From contig JAMONV010000016.1 in assembly GCA_027066365.1 (NCBI GenBank), forward strand, positions 1 through 51,013: a DNA stretch of 51,013 nucleotides. Direction: 5' to 3'. The translations under genes and the position numbers were made by a program. The DNA is from Flavobacteriales bacterium. Its GTDB lineage: Bacteria; Bacteroidota; Bacteroidia; Flavobacteriales; Flavobacteriaceae. This document shows, in pieces, positions 9,365-17,662 of the stretch (the stretch's first letter is position 1; the number at the start of each line of letters is the position of its first letter). A model generated the notes under the pieces. It saw nothing but the letters and a program-made list of their open reading frames with translations, searched no databases and was not told where the DNA came from.

Positions 9365-10960
9365 ATGAGATTTTTTATGGCAATTTTTATTTCATTGCTT
9401 TTCAATGCCGTCATAGCGCAAGAGCAAAATACTGAAAATCAATCGATTACAAACATTCAGACTGACAACGTTCGCAGCTATGAAGCCTTACAATTTCTTC
9501 CGCTTTACAATACGCCTCCTTTTGACAATAATCGAATAAAATCTCTACGAATCCACACCGAAAAAATATTCCCGGATTATTTATTCAATCGCCCGTTGTG
9601 GCAAACTCAAGGCAAAAACTATGCACTGGCATTATATCCGTTATTATGGAACGAAGCGGGAAAAAGTAACCGGACATCCCGTTTTATTTTTATCAATTCC
9701 CGTGGCTTGGGTATAAGCGGACGCTTGGGGAAACACGTATTTTTCGGAACGGAAGTTTTTGAAAATCAAGCGCGTTTTCCAGCTCTTATCGACAGCATTA
9801 TTTCCTCCAAACATACCGGACAAGGATTTCCGGGCATTGTTCCCGGTTTCGGTATTGCCAAAAACCACCGAAACGGCATTTTCGATTTCCCCTCCGGAAG
9901 AGCTTATGTAGAATATCGTCCTTCGGCTGTTTTTCGTTTTCGCATCGCACACGGCAATCCTTATATCGGATACGGACATCGCTCTTTACTCGTAGGCAAT
10001 CATTTACCACCTTTTCCGTATTTTGCGGTTGAAGCCCGTTTTTGGCATATCCGATACACCACTTTTTGGGCGGAACTGCAAGACGTAAGAGCGGGAATTA
10101 TGCCCAAAAACTATTACTACAAAAAATACATGGCGGTGCATTACCTCGACTGGGCCGTTTATCCGCGCTGGAATTTAGGATTGTTTGAAGCCGTTATTTG
10201 GGACCCGGGTAACGGACGAGGCTTCGATGTCAATTTTATCAATCCCGTGATTTTCTTTAAAACCGCCGAGTTTCAAAGCGGCACCAAATCCGCCAACACT
10301 TTACTCGGTTTGAATACACGCATCAAACTCCCCCTTCATTGGCAGGCTTACGCACAATTTTTGTTGGACGAAATGACCGTTTCCAAATTCTTCGGCCAGC
10401 CCGGTTATTGGGGAAATAAATTCGCCGTTCAAACGGGTTTACGCTTTGATTTTGTTCGAAATAATCACCTATGGCATGCACTCATCGAATGGAATTGGGT
10501 GCGACCCTATACCTACTCACATCACTTGACGACTATCAATTATGCACACGACAATTGGCCGATTGCCCATCCCTGGGGCGCCAATCTACGTGAAATTTAT
10601 GCTGAAATTTCATGGCAATACAAACGATTCCGAACAAATATGGCTTTCAGCCACGGACTGCAAGGACTGGATTTTCCGGATGAAGAAGCCGGATACGGTG
10701 CCGATATTTACAGAGATTACGAAGAACGCATTTCCGATACAGACATTTTTACCTTACAAGGAAATCTCTACAAACGCACCTATTTTTCCTTGGAAACCGG
10801 TTGGATCGTCAACCCCGTTTACCGGCTCGAAATATATACAGGAATAAGATATTTTAACCGTCAAATCGAAAAAACCCTCCTCCCCTACCACACAATCTCG
10901 GAATCATGGGCCTTTATCGGCTTGCGCACAAAACTATTTCGCTATCATTTCAACCTTTAA
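9365..10960 (+). CDS. outer-membrane beta-barrel protein, capsule-assembly Wzi / RemB-like family
   Basis: 531 residues with a cleavable signal peptide (MRFFMAIFISLLFNAVIAQ). The body has many alternating aromatic/polar beta strands, ending in an aromatic-rich strand (FRYHFNL), as expected for an outer-membrane barrel. Motifs such as NPYIGYGHRSLLVGNH and WNLGLFEAVIWDPG fit the Wzi-like barrel family, which in flavobacteria includes proteins annotated as RemB (gliding). It probably sits in the outer membrane and binds surface polysaccharide, but the ligand is inferred. It is transcribed divergently from ruvX; 14 bases separate its stop from arsC. No capsule genes are adjacent. Confidence 0.75.
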   Translation: MRFFMAIFISLLFNAVIAQEQNTENQSITNIQTDNVRSYEALQFLPLYNTPPFDNNRIKSLRIHTEKIFPDYLFNRPLWQTQGKNYALALYPLLWNEAGKSNRTSRFIFINSRGLGISGRLGKHVFFGTEVFENQARFPALIDSIISSKHTGQGFPGIVPGFGIAKNHRNGIFDFPSGRAYVEYRPSAVFRFRIAHGNPYIGYGHRSLLVGNHLPPFPYFAVEARFWHIRYTTFWAELQDVRAGIMPKNYYYKKYMAVHYLDWAVYPRWNLGLFEAVIWDPGNGRGFDVNFINPVIFFKTAEFQSGTKSANTLLGLNTRIKLPLHWQAYAQFLLDEMTVSKFFGQPGYWGNKFAVQTGLRFDFVRNNHLWHALIEWNWVRPYTYSHHLTTINYAHDNWPIAHPWGANLREIYAEISWQYKRFRTNMAFSHGLQGLDFPDEEAGYGADIYRDYEERISDTDIFTLQGNLYKRTYFSLETGWIVNPVYRLEIYTGIRYFNRQIEKTLLPYHTISESWAFIGLRTKLFRYHFNL

Positions 10961-10973
10961 GCCACCCTAAAAT

Positions 10974-11378
10974 ATGCGAGTCCTAATTCTCTGTTCAGGA
11001 AATTCATGCCGTAGTCAAATGGCCGAAGGCTTGCTCAAAACCATGCATCCCGACTGGGAAGTTTATTCCGCCGGAACCCGACCCGAATCCCGCGTTCATC
11101 CCTTAGCCGTGGAAGTCATGCGCGAATCGAATATCGATTTATCGAAAAATATCCCGAAAAATGTTTCACAATTTTCCGGTCAATCATTCGATTACGTCAT
11201 TACGGTTTGCGATGACGCCAAAGAAAATTGCCCCGTTTTTTACGGCAATGTCCGGCACCGGTTGCACCGTTCGTTCGAAGACCCCGCCTTGTTTGAAGGA
11301 ACCTTCGATGAAAAAAAGGCATTTTTCGGTGAAATCAGGGACCAAATAAAGAAATATCTACAAGAAATTTTTAACTAG
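10974..11378 (+). CDS. arsC: thioredoxin-coupled arsenate reductase (low-molecular-weight phosphatase fold)
   Basis: 134 residues. The P-loop CSGNSCRS has catalytic Cys7 and Arg13. Cys79 and Cys86 in VCDDAKENC keep the same spacing as Cys82 and Cys89 of staphylococcal ArsC, whose three cysteines pass the disulfide to thioredoxin. This points to an arsenate reductase rather than a plain tyrosine phosphatase. There is no ArsR, ArsB or Acr3 gene alongside, so it stands alone behind the Wzi-like gene and may be cotranscribed with it. The 176 bases downstream are AT-rich with no clear terminator. Confidence 0.88.
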   Translation: MRVLILCSGNSCRSQMAEGLLKTMHPDWEVYSAGTRPESRVHPLAVEVMRESNIDLSKNIPKNVSQFSGQSFDYVITVCDDAKENCPVFYGNVRHRLHRSFEDPALFEGTFDEKKAFFGEIRDQIKKYLQEIFN

Positions 11379-11522
11379 ATTTTTTTATATACCACCAACA
11401 TTATAACAAAAATACAACTACCAAAACACCTTTTTAGCCCTAAAAATTCACTTTTAAGCCGGTTAAAAAATTTTTTTTGTTACAATTTTAAGCCACATTT
11501 AGATTTGAATAAAATTTTTTAT

Positions 11523-11530
11523 TAGCTTTG
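11523..11530 (+). promoter_or_regulatory. -7 box (TAGCTTTG) of the DUF3276 gene
   Basis: Perfect TAnnTTTG match 25 nt before the start codon at 11555. A TTTG lies at 11504-11507, only 15 bases upstream, shorter than the usual spacing. Only the -7 element is therefore well supported. Confidence 0.5.
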
Positions 11531-11554
11531 TAATCACAAAAAAGCCGAAAGACG

Positions 11555-12001
11555 ATGAGCGAAAAAGAATTCAACGGACAACAAAACGAGATTTACTCGA
11601 AAGTATTCAGAGCAGGACGACGCACCTATTTCTTCGATGTGCGGGAAACCAAAGCAGGCGATTATTACTTGACCATTACCGAAAGTAAACGCCAATCCAA
11701 TGAGGATGGATCATTCCATTACAAAAAACACAAAATCTATCTTTACAAAGAAGATTTCGGGAAATTTAAAGAAATGCTCGACGAGGTGACCGATTTTATT
11801 ATCAAGGAAAAAGGACCGGAGGTTATTTCGGAACGTCATATTCCCGGCTATAAAGCCCGACAAGAAAATCAAGAAAACGCTTCCGATGCCGAAGAAACGG
11901 AAGAATCACAAGAAAATGAATCCGAAACCGAAGACAAAGTCACCGAAGATCAAGAACATGATCCCCAAAAATTCACCGATGTCGATTTCGACGACATTTA
12001 A
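11555..12001 (+). CDS. DUF3276 / PUR-alpha-like nucleic-acid-binding protein
   Basis: 148 residues. Residues ~10-90 carry the PUR-like fold signature of DUF3276: KVFRAGRRTYFFDVRE, then DYYLTITESKR and KHKIYLYKEDFGKF. In Bacteroidota and spirochaetes this family binds single-stranded nucleic acid. After ~115 the tail is a highly acidic Glu/Asp/Gln-rich stretch ending in FTDVDFDDI, probably disordered. It is a single-gene unit with its own -7 box and terminator. The family is confident; the cellular role is not known. Confidence 0.88.
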   Translation: MSEKEFNGQQNEIYSKVFRAGRRTYFFDVRETKAGDYYLTITESKRQSNEDGSFHYKKHKIYLYKEDFGKFKEMLDEVTDFIIKEKGPEVISERHIPGYKARQENQENASDAEETEESQENESETEDKVTEDQEHDPQKFTDVDFDDI

Positions 12002-12022
12002 CTAAAAAAAATCAACCGTATG

Positions 12023-12053
12023 AAAAGCCGTCCTATTCAGGGCGGTTTTTTTT
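12023..12053 (+). terminator. rho-independent terminator after the DUF3276 gene
   Basis: CCGTCC, a 6-base loop TATTCA and GGGCGG (one G.T pair), followed by a run of eight T, 22 bases after the stop. Confidence 0.8.
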
Positions 12054-12077
12054 ATCAACGAATTTCTCTTTTTTGAT

Positions 12078-12085
12078 TAACTTTG
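12078..12085 (+). promoter_or_regulatory. -7 box (TAACTTTG) of yebC
   Basis: Perfect TAnnTTTG match 35 nt before the yebC start codon and just after the preceding terminator. No clear -33 element is seen. Confidence 0.5.
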
Positions 12086-12119
12086 TTGGGCAATAATCAT
12101 CCTTGAAAAGAGATTTTAT

Positions 12120-12875
12120 ATGGCTGGACACAGTAAATGGGCTAATATCAAGCATCGCAAAGGCGCGCAAGACGCCAAACGCGCCAAAATTTTCACCAAA
12201 GTTTTACGCGAAATCAACATCGCCGTTAGGCAAGGCGGGCCGGATCCGGAAAGTAATCCCGCCCTTCGTCGGGCTATTGCCAATGCGCGCGGAGTAAATA
12301 TGCCCAAAGACAATATCCTTCGTGCTATCAAAAAAGCTTCGGGAAAAGACGCCGAAAACTATCAGGAAATCTCCTTTGAAGGCTACGGCCCCTACGGAAT
12401 TGCCTTCATTATAGAAACCGCTACTGATAATACCAATCGAACCGTGGGGATTGTGCGTTCGATTTTCAATAAAAACGGAGGCGAACTCGGAAAAACTGGA
12501 TCCCTTGAATACGTTTTCGACCGCAAAGGCGTCTTCGTTATTGAAAAAGAAGCGGTTAAAGAAATTGATCCCGAAATGTTGGAAATGGAACTTATCGACG
12601 GCGGCGCCGAAGATATTGAACAAGACGAAGAATTGATTACCGTTTACACCGCTTTTGAGGATTTCGGAAATATGGCTTCGAAATTGGAAGAACTGGGAAT
12701 CGAAACCAAAAGCGCAAAAGTGGAACGTATTCCCAAAACGACCAAAACCCTTCCACTCGAACAAGCAAAAAAGATATTACAACTGGCCGAAAAATTCGAG
12801 GACGAAGACGATGTGCAAAATGTCTATCACAATCTCGAAATCACGGACGAATTAATGGAAAATATCGGCAAATGA
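12120..12875 (+). CDS. yebC: YebC/TACO1 family protein (transcription or translation regulator)
   Basis: 251 residues, the full family length. It opens with the hallmark MAGHSKWANIKHRKGAQDAK and continues with the GGPDPESNPALRRAI region and the central FEGYGPYGIAFIIE motif. Members were first described as DNA-binding regulators; more recent family work links YebC to relief of ribosome stalling at proline stretches. Its last four bases (ATGA) contain the start of the downstream MBL hydrolase, so the two genes are translationally coupled. Confidence 0.95.
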   Translation: MAGHSKWANIKHRKGAQDAKRAKIFTKVLREINIAVRQGGPDPESNPALRRAIANARGVNMPKDNILRAIKKASGKDAENYQEISFEGYGPYGIAFIIETATDNTNRTVGIVRSIFNKNGGELGKTGSLEYVFDRKGVFVIEKEAVKEIDPEMLEMELIDGGAEDIEQDEELITVYTAFEDFGNMASKLEELGIETKSAKVERIPKTTKTLPLEQAKKILQLAEKFEDEDDVQNVYHNLEITDELMENIGK

Positions 12876-13735
12876 AAATCCATTCACTGGTTCACGAATA
12901 TTTTAAATTGGATGGAGGAGCCATGTTTGGCGTGGTTCCCAAAACCATCTGGCAACGCACCAACCCCGCCGATGAAAACAACCTTATTGGTATGGCCGCC
13001 CGTAGTCTGCTTATCGAAGATAAAAACCGATTAATTCTAATCGATACCGGTTTGGGAACCAAACAAAGCGAAAAATTTTTCGGCTATTACAAACCCTCGA
13101 ATCGCGGAGGATTGGACAAAAAACTCCATGAACTCGGTTTTTCCCGAAACGATATAACGGATATTTTTCTAACCCACCTGCATTTTGACCATTGCGGCGG
13201 CGCGGTTATCCGTAAAGACGAAAAACTAATTCCCGCTTTCCCCAATGCCAAATACTGGTCAAACGAAGCTCACTGGCAATGGGCAATCAAACCCAATCGG
13301 CGCGAAAAAGCTTCTTTCCTTAAAGAAAACTTCGTCCCATTGCAAGAATACAACCGGTTACACTTCGTTCCCCTGCCCGGTAAAGAAAAAAAACACATCC
13401 GTTTCAACGAACTTAACATGGATATCATCTTCGTCAGCGGACACACCGATATGCAAATGCTTCCCCTTATCCGGTACAAAGGAAAAACCCTTGTATTTAT
13501 GGCCGACTTGCTGCCCACAACCGGACATATTCCTTTACCCTACGTAATGGCATACGATACAAGACCACTTATCACCCTTGACGAAAAAGAAACTCTTCTT
13601 AATCAAGCCGCCGATGAAGGCTGGTACTTATTCCTCGAACATGATCCTGTAAATGAAATTTGCACGGTCAAACACACCGAAAAAGGAGTCCGGTTGGACA
13701 AAACCTTAACACTGGAAGAATTCAAACAACTATAA
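12872..13735 (+). CDS. MBL-fold metallo-hydrolase
   Basis: 287 residues. The zinc-site motif THLHFDHCGG, the downstream SGHTDMQ histidine, the metal-bridging Asp in VFMADLLP and a late His in LEHDPV mark a metallo-beta-lactamase-fold hydrolase of the general type that includes lactonases. The substrate cannot be told from the sequence. It overlaps yebC by four bases. No signal peptide is present, so it should be cytoplasmic. Five bases separate its stop from the next lipoprotein gene. Confidence 0.88.
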   Translation: MKIHSLVHEYFKLDGGAMFGVVPKTIWQRTNPADENNLIGMAARSLLIEDKNRLILIDTGLGTKQSEKFFGYYKPSNRGGLDKKLHELGFSRNDITDIFLTHLHFDHCGGAVIRKDEKLIPAFPNAKYWSNEAHWQWAIKPNRREKASFLKENFVPLQEYNRLHFVPLPGKEKKHIRFNELNMDIIFVSGHTDMQMLPLIRYKGKTLVFMADLLPTTGHIPLPYVMAYDTRPLITLDEKETLLNQAADEGWYLFLEHDPVNEICTVKHTEKGVRLDKTLTLEEFKQL

Positions 13736-13740
13736 AAACC

Positions 13741-15492
13741 ATGAAAATGAAAAACATGAAAAAATTATTGATTGTATTAATCAGCATGCTGATGCTCAAT
13801 GCTTGTGGCATTTTCAAAAAAACCGCCGGAAAAGACTTTAACGATCAAGCGAATACAGTGGAGGTACAAATGGAAAAAACCGGACTGGATACCATCAATC
13901 CCCGCCCTCAATATTTGGAAAGCCTCTACACTAAAGAAGAAGAAAAAGGTTGGCAATTGAAAGACCCGCTCGAAGACAAATTCGCAGGAATGAGCGTGGA
14001 AAAAGCTTACAAGGAAATTATACCTCTACTACCCGAAGGAGATACGGTGATTGTTGCCGTTTTGGATACCGGGCTGGATATTAATCATGAAGATTTAAAA
14101 GACGTTATTTGGACCAATAAAGACGAAATCCCCGGAAATGGAATCGACGATGATCACAACGGCTATGTGGACGATGTTCACGGCTGGAACTTCCTCGGCA
14201 ATCGCGACGGACGCAAAGCCTATGAAGAACAATTGGAATTGACACGCCTCGTGGCTAAATATCGCCCCGTTTGGCAAGATAAAACCATTGAGCAAATCCC
14301 CGAAAAAGACCAAGAAATATTCAAACTCTATCAAAGAGCCGAAAAAGCATTAAAGAAAAAGCTCAACGAAACCAAACGCATGGAAGCTTTGCTCAAAATG
14401 AGAATGAACGCTATCGAAAAACAAGAACAACTCCTGAAAGATTTCTTGAAAACCGACACATTGACCGTAGAAAAAGTCAAAAATATCCAAACCGACAATC
14501 AAGACATCAAAGATGCCAAAGAATCGTACTTGAGCGGCATGAGCGACCGGATAAAACATTACTATGACTTCATTGAAGCACAATTCAAATACAATCTCAA
14601 TATCGATTTTAACGGACGTGCCGTTGTAGGTGATAATCCCGACGATATCAACGACAGAAATTATGGCAATCCCGATGTTACTCCCGTCAATGCCGACGAA
14701 GCCCATGCCACCCACGTAGCAGGAATTATTGCAGCTAAAAGACATAACGGAATCGGTATGGATGGCGTAGCCGACAAAGTCTTAATCATGCCTATTCGCG
14801 CCGTCCCCGACGGAGACGAATACGACAAAGACATCGCTTTGGGTATTCGCTATGCAGTGGATAACGGAGCCAAAATCATCAACATGAGCTTCGGCAAATA
14901 TTTTTCACCCCACAAACAATGGGTTTGGGACGCTATCGAATATGCCCGTCAACACGATGTTTTACTCGTTAACGCCGCCGGTAACGACGCCAAAGATATG
15001 GATCAATTCGGTGAAAACATTTCCTATCCTAACGACGGAGAAAATCCCGGCGAAGACAAAGAAAATTTCATCACCATAGGTGCACACGGTCCCATCTTCG
15101 GCGCTAATTTACCCGCCGTGTTCAGCAATTACGGAAAAACCACCGTGGATATCTTTGCACCCGGCGTAAACATTTATTCTACCGTTCCTTTCAGCAATTA
15201 CGCTTCATTCAACGGAACTTCCATGGCCGCCCCCGATGCCGCAGGCGTAGCCGCCTTGATTCGATCCCGCTTCCCGGGACTTTCTGCCGGTGAAGTCAAA
15301 GAAATCTTGATAAAATCGGGGATTTCTCCCGAAATATTTGTTTTTGTTCCGGAAACGAAAAAAAATAATCCGCCCCAAGTGAAATACTTTAAAGAACTTT
15401 CCAAATCCGGAAAAATCATCAACGCCTACAATGCATTGCTCATGGCTAAAAAAATTTGTGACGAAAAAAAGAAAGCCGAAGAAAATCAATAA
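13741..15492 (+). CDS. subtilisin-like (S8) serine protease lipoprotein with a long insertion
   Basis: 583 residues from the ATG at 13741, chosen because it gives a lipoprotein signal ending in LNAC (Cys22) and begins right after the upstream stop; an in-frame start at 13660 would overlap the MBL gene. The catalytic triad is visible: Asp109 (AVLDTGLD), His325 (HATHVAG) and Ser494 (NGTSMAAP). The Asp-to-His distance is 216 residues instead of roughly 30 in classical subtilisins. The insertion is charged and Lys/Glu/Gln-rich (~170-270), looking helical or coiled-coil, followed by a NGRAVVGDNPDD segment. It is probably anchored to a membrane facing the periplasm or cell surface. A strong terminator follows. 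Confidence 0.9.
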   Translation: MKMKNMKKLLIVLISMLMLNACGIFKKTAGKDFNDQANTVEVQMEKTGLDTINPRPQYLESLYTKEEEKGWQLKDPLEDKFAGMSVEKAYKEIIPLLPEGDTVIVAVLDTGLDINHEDLKDVIWTNKDEIPGNGIDDDHNGYVDDVHGWNFLGNRDGRKAYEEQLELTRLVAKYRPVWQDKTIEQIPEKDQEIFKLYQRAEKALKKKLNETKRMEALLKMRMNAIEKQEQLLKDFLKTDTLTVEKVKNIQTDNQDIKDAKESYLSGMSDRIKHYYDFIEAQFKYNLNIDFNGRAVVGDNPDDINDRNYGNPDVTPVNADEAHATHVAGIIAAKRHNGIGMDGVADKVLIMPIRAVPDGDEYDKDIALGIRYAVDNGAKIINMSFGKYFSPHKQWVWDAIEYARQHDVLLVNAAGNDAKDMDQFGENISYPNDGENPGEDKENFITIGAHGPIFGANLPAVFSNYGKTTVDIFAPGVNIYSTVPFSNYASFNGTSMAAPDAAGVAALIRSRFPGLSAGEVKEILIKSGISPEIFVFVPETKKNNPPQVKYFKELSKSGKIINAYNALLMAKKICDEKKKAEENQ

Positions 15493-15520
15493 CCCGAAAA
15501 ACTAACAATAACAAACCAAA

Positions 15521-15553
15521 AGGCATCCGGACCGTTCGGGTGCCTTTTTTTTT
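15521..15553 (+). terminator. rho-independent terminator after the subtilisin-like gene
   Basis: AGGCATCCG pairs with CGGGTGCCT (one G.T pair) and is followed by nine T. It ends the yebC-MBL-protease transcription unit. The rest of the 15493-15817 interval shows only the promoter of the next gene. Confidence 0.85.
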
Positions 15554-15759
15554 CAAAAAAACCATAAAATAAGCTACACCCCCATCAATACAACGAGCAA
15601 AACAAAATCAAACAACCTGCCGGAGAATTCAACCGAAAATATTAATCAAACACACATCCACAAACCACTTAAAACGAATACCCCGAAACGCCACAATCAA
15701 ATCCCGGCATTTTTTCATTGAAAACTTCCGAAAAATTAATGATTTATTCAACTAAAAAG

Positions 15760-15790
15760 TTGTTTAAGGTCGTTTTTTTATTTAAATTTG
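15760..15790 (+). promoter_or_regulatory. promoter of the lamin-tail T9SS protein gene
   Basis: TTG (15760-15762), 20 bases, then TAAATTTG (15783-15790): a full Bacteroidota -33/-7 pair. Transcription would start near 15796, which places the in-frame TTG at 15788 and ATG at 15794 at or before the RNA start and favours the ATG at 15818 as the translation start. Confidence 0.65.
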
Positions 15791-15817
15791 AGCATGAAAA
15801 ATTTAAATCCTCAAACC

Positions 15818-17548
15818 ATGAAAAAACTCTACACCCTTCTCGCTTTTATGCTTTCGCTCACTACCGGTTGGACACAAGCCACCGATTTGTATTTTAGTAA
15901 ATACGGCGAAGGTTCCTCCAGCAATAAATTTCTTGAAATTTACAACGGAACCGGTGCCGACGTAGATCTATCCGCGTACTCCGTAGCTATGTATGCCAAT
16001 GGCGACACCACCGCCACCAATACTTACACATTTCCCGCCAACACAATTTTGGCCGCCGGAGACGTATATGTGATTGCCAACGCAAACGCCGACCCAACCA
16101 TTTTAAACGCAGCGGATGCCACCAGTACCGTGTGCTATTTTAACGGAGATGACGCGGTAGCCTTATTAAAAAACGGTGCACCCCTCGATATTATCGGGGA
16201 AATAGGCAATGATCCCGGCAGCGGTTGGGAAGTGGCCGGAATCAGCAACGCAACCAAGGATCATACCTTAATTCGTAAATCCACCGTTTGTAGCCCCACC
16301 ACCGATTGGGCGGCTTCAGCCGGAACCGATGCGGCAAGCTCTCAATGGAACGTATTGGCTCGAAATGCCGGTTGGAACGACTTGGGAAGCTACACCGGTT
16401 GTAGTTCAAGCCCCGAATTACAAATCACCTCGCCCTCCGACGGACAAACCTTCACACCCGAAACCACCCAAGTAGATGTAGAATTCACCACCACAAACTT
16501 TACACTTGGCACCGACGGAAGCGTGCAATATACCGTCAACGGAGGAACCGCCCAAACCACCACCTCATCGCCCATCACCATTTCCGTTTCGTCCGGAAAT
16601 AGCTATACGGTAGTATTGGAATTGGTAGACAACAACGGCGACCCGCTCAACCCTACCGTCTCCGATCAAGTGAGTTTTTCGGTAGCCGATTATACACAAG
16701 TAGCAGACCTTTCCGCACTACGCGCCGGAAATATCGGGGATTACTATGAAGTAACGGGAGAAGTAATCGTTATTGGCGGAGAAGACTACACTTCCAATAC
16801 CAAAATTTACGTTCAAGATGACAATGCGGGTATTCTCATTTACGACCCCAACGGCGTAATGCCTTTCTCGGGTTATTCCTTGTATGACGGAATTACCGGC
16901 ATCAAAGGACGTTTGGCAGAATACCGCGGAATGATGGAATTAATTCCTACCATCGATCCGGGAACCAGCTCCCAAGGAAATGTAGTCACTCCCATAAATG
17001 TCGGCGTTGCCGATTTCACCACCAATCATGACGACTACGAATCACGCCTTATTAAATTCACAGGCGTAACCGTAGACGCAAATGGTAACACCGATTTCGC
17101 CTATGCCACCAATTACGACCTTATCCAAGGAAGCGACACCACCACCCTGCGTGTTGTATTCCATTCATTGGCAGGCGCCACTATTCCTACCGGAAGTGTT
17201 GATGTAACGGCTATCGGAGGCGAATACAGTTACAGTTCCTCCAACCCCCATCCTCAAGTTTATCCGCGCGACGCCAACGACTTTAACACCAACAATGCCG
17301 TTACAAATCAAAACATAAAAGGATTGCAAGTCTATCCGAATCCCGCCACCGGAAATCAACTATTCGTAACAACCGAAAGCGGACAAAAAACCATAGTTTC
17401 CATCTTCGATCTCTCCGGCAAATTGATTCTGCAACAAACCATGGACAACAACCGTAGTATGAATATTGCCGCTTTGCGCCCCGGTATTTATCTCTTGAAA
17501 ATCCGTCAAAATGAAAACGAACAAATGATTAAATTGGTTCGTAAATAA
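15818..17548 (+). CDS. secreted lamin-tail-domain protein with T9SS type A C-terminal sorting domain
   Basis: 576 residues from ATG 15818. A signal peptide (MKKLYTLLAFMLSLTTGWTQA) is followed by a lamin-tail domain at ~22-175 (YFSKYGEGSSSNKFLEIYN, ending in the HTLIRKSTVCSP region), an Ig-like segment ~185-290 (ITSPSDGQTF), and an OB-fold-like/DUF5689-like domain ~290-485 (YYEVTGEVIVIGG, IYVQDDNAGILIYD). The last ~75 residues are a classic T9SS sorting domain: LQVYPNP, then IFDLSGKLIL, RPGIYLLKI and a Lys/Arg end. It should cross the outer membrane through the type IX system and be released or attached to the surface. No catalytic domain is evident, so the function is unknown. Confidence 0.88.
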   Translation: MKKLYTLLAFMLSLTTGWTQATDLYFSKYGEGSSSNKFLEIYNGTGADVDLSAYSVAMYANGDTTATNTYTFPANTILAAGDVYVIANANADPTILNAADATSTVCYFNGDDAVALLKNGAPLDIIGEIGNDPGSGWEVAGISNATKDHTLIRKSTVCSPTTDWAASAGTDAASSQWNVLARNAGWNDLGSYTGCSSSPELQITSPSDGQTFTPETTQVDVEFTTTNFTLGTDGSVQYTVNGGTAQTTTSSPITISVSSGNSYTVVLELVDNNGDPLNPTVSDQVSFSVADYTQVADLSALRAGNIGDYYEVTGEVIVIGGEDYTSNTKIYVQDDNAGILIYDPNGVMPFSGYSLYDGITGIKGRLAEYRGMMELIPTIDPGTSSQGNVVTPINVGVADFTTNHDDYESRLIKFTGVTVDANGNTDFAYATNYDLIQGSDTTTLRVVFHSLAGATIPTGSVDVTAIGGEYSYSSSNPHPQVYPRDANDFNTNNAVTNQNIKGLQVYPNPATGNQLFVTTESGQKTIVSIFDLSGKLILQQTMDNNRSMNIAALRPGIYLLKIRQNENEQMIKLVRK

Positions 17549-17572
17549 TCCGAAAACACTCATAGACAAATC

Positions 17573-17605
17573 GTCCCTGTCCTTCCCGGACAGGGACTTT
17601 TTTTT
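17573..17605 (+). terminator. strong rho-independent terminator
   Basis: GTCCCTGTCC and GGACAGGGAC form a perfect 10-bp stem around TTCCC, followed by a run of eight T, 25 bases after the lamin-tail gene. Confidence 0.92.
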
Positions 17606-17638
17606 AAACTCGCTTTTAAGCAAGTTTTCGTAATTTCC

Positions 17639-17646
17639 TATCTTTG
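17639..17646 (+). promoter_or_regulatory. -7 box (TATCTTTG) of the sirtuin operon
   Basis: Perfect TAnnTTTG match 17 nt before the sirtuin ATG at 17663 and just after a strong terminator. No clear -33 partner. Confidence 0.5.
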
Positions 17647-17662
17647 TTCAAAAAATAATTGA

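Noticed and set aside
13660-13740. Longer start for the subtilisin-like gene
   Set aside because: It would overlap the MBL hydrolase gene and bury the lipoprotein signal that starts at 13741.
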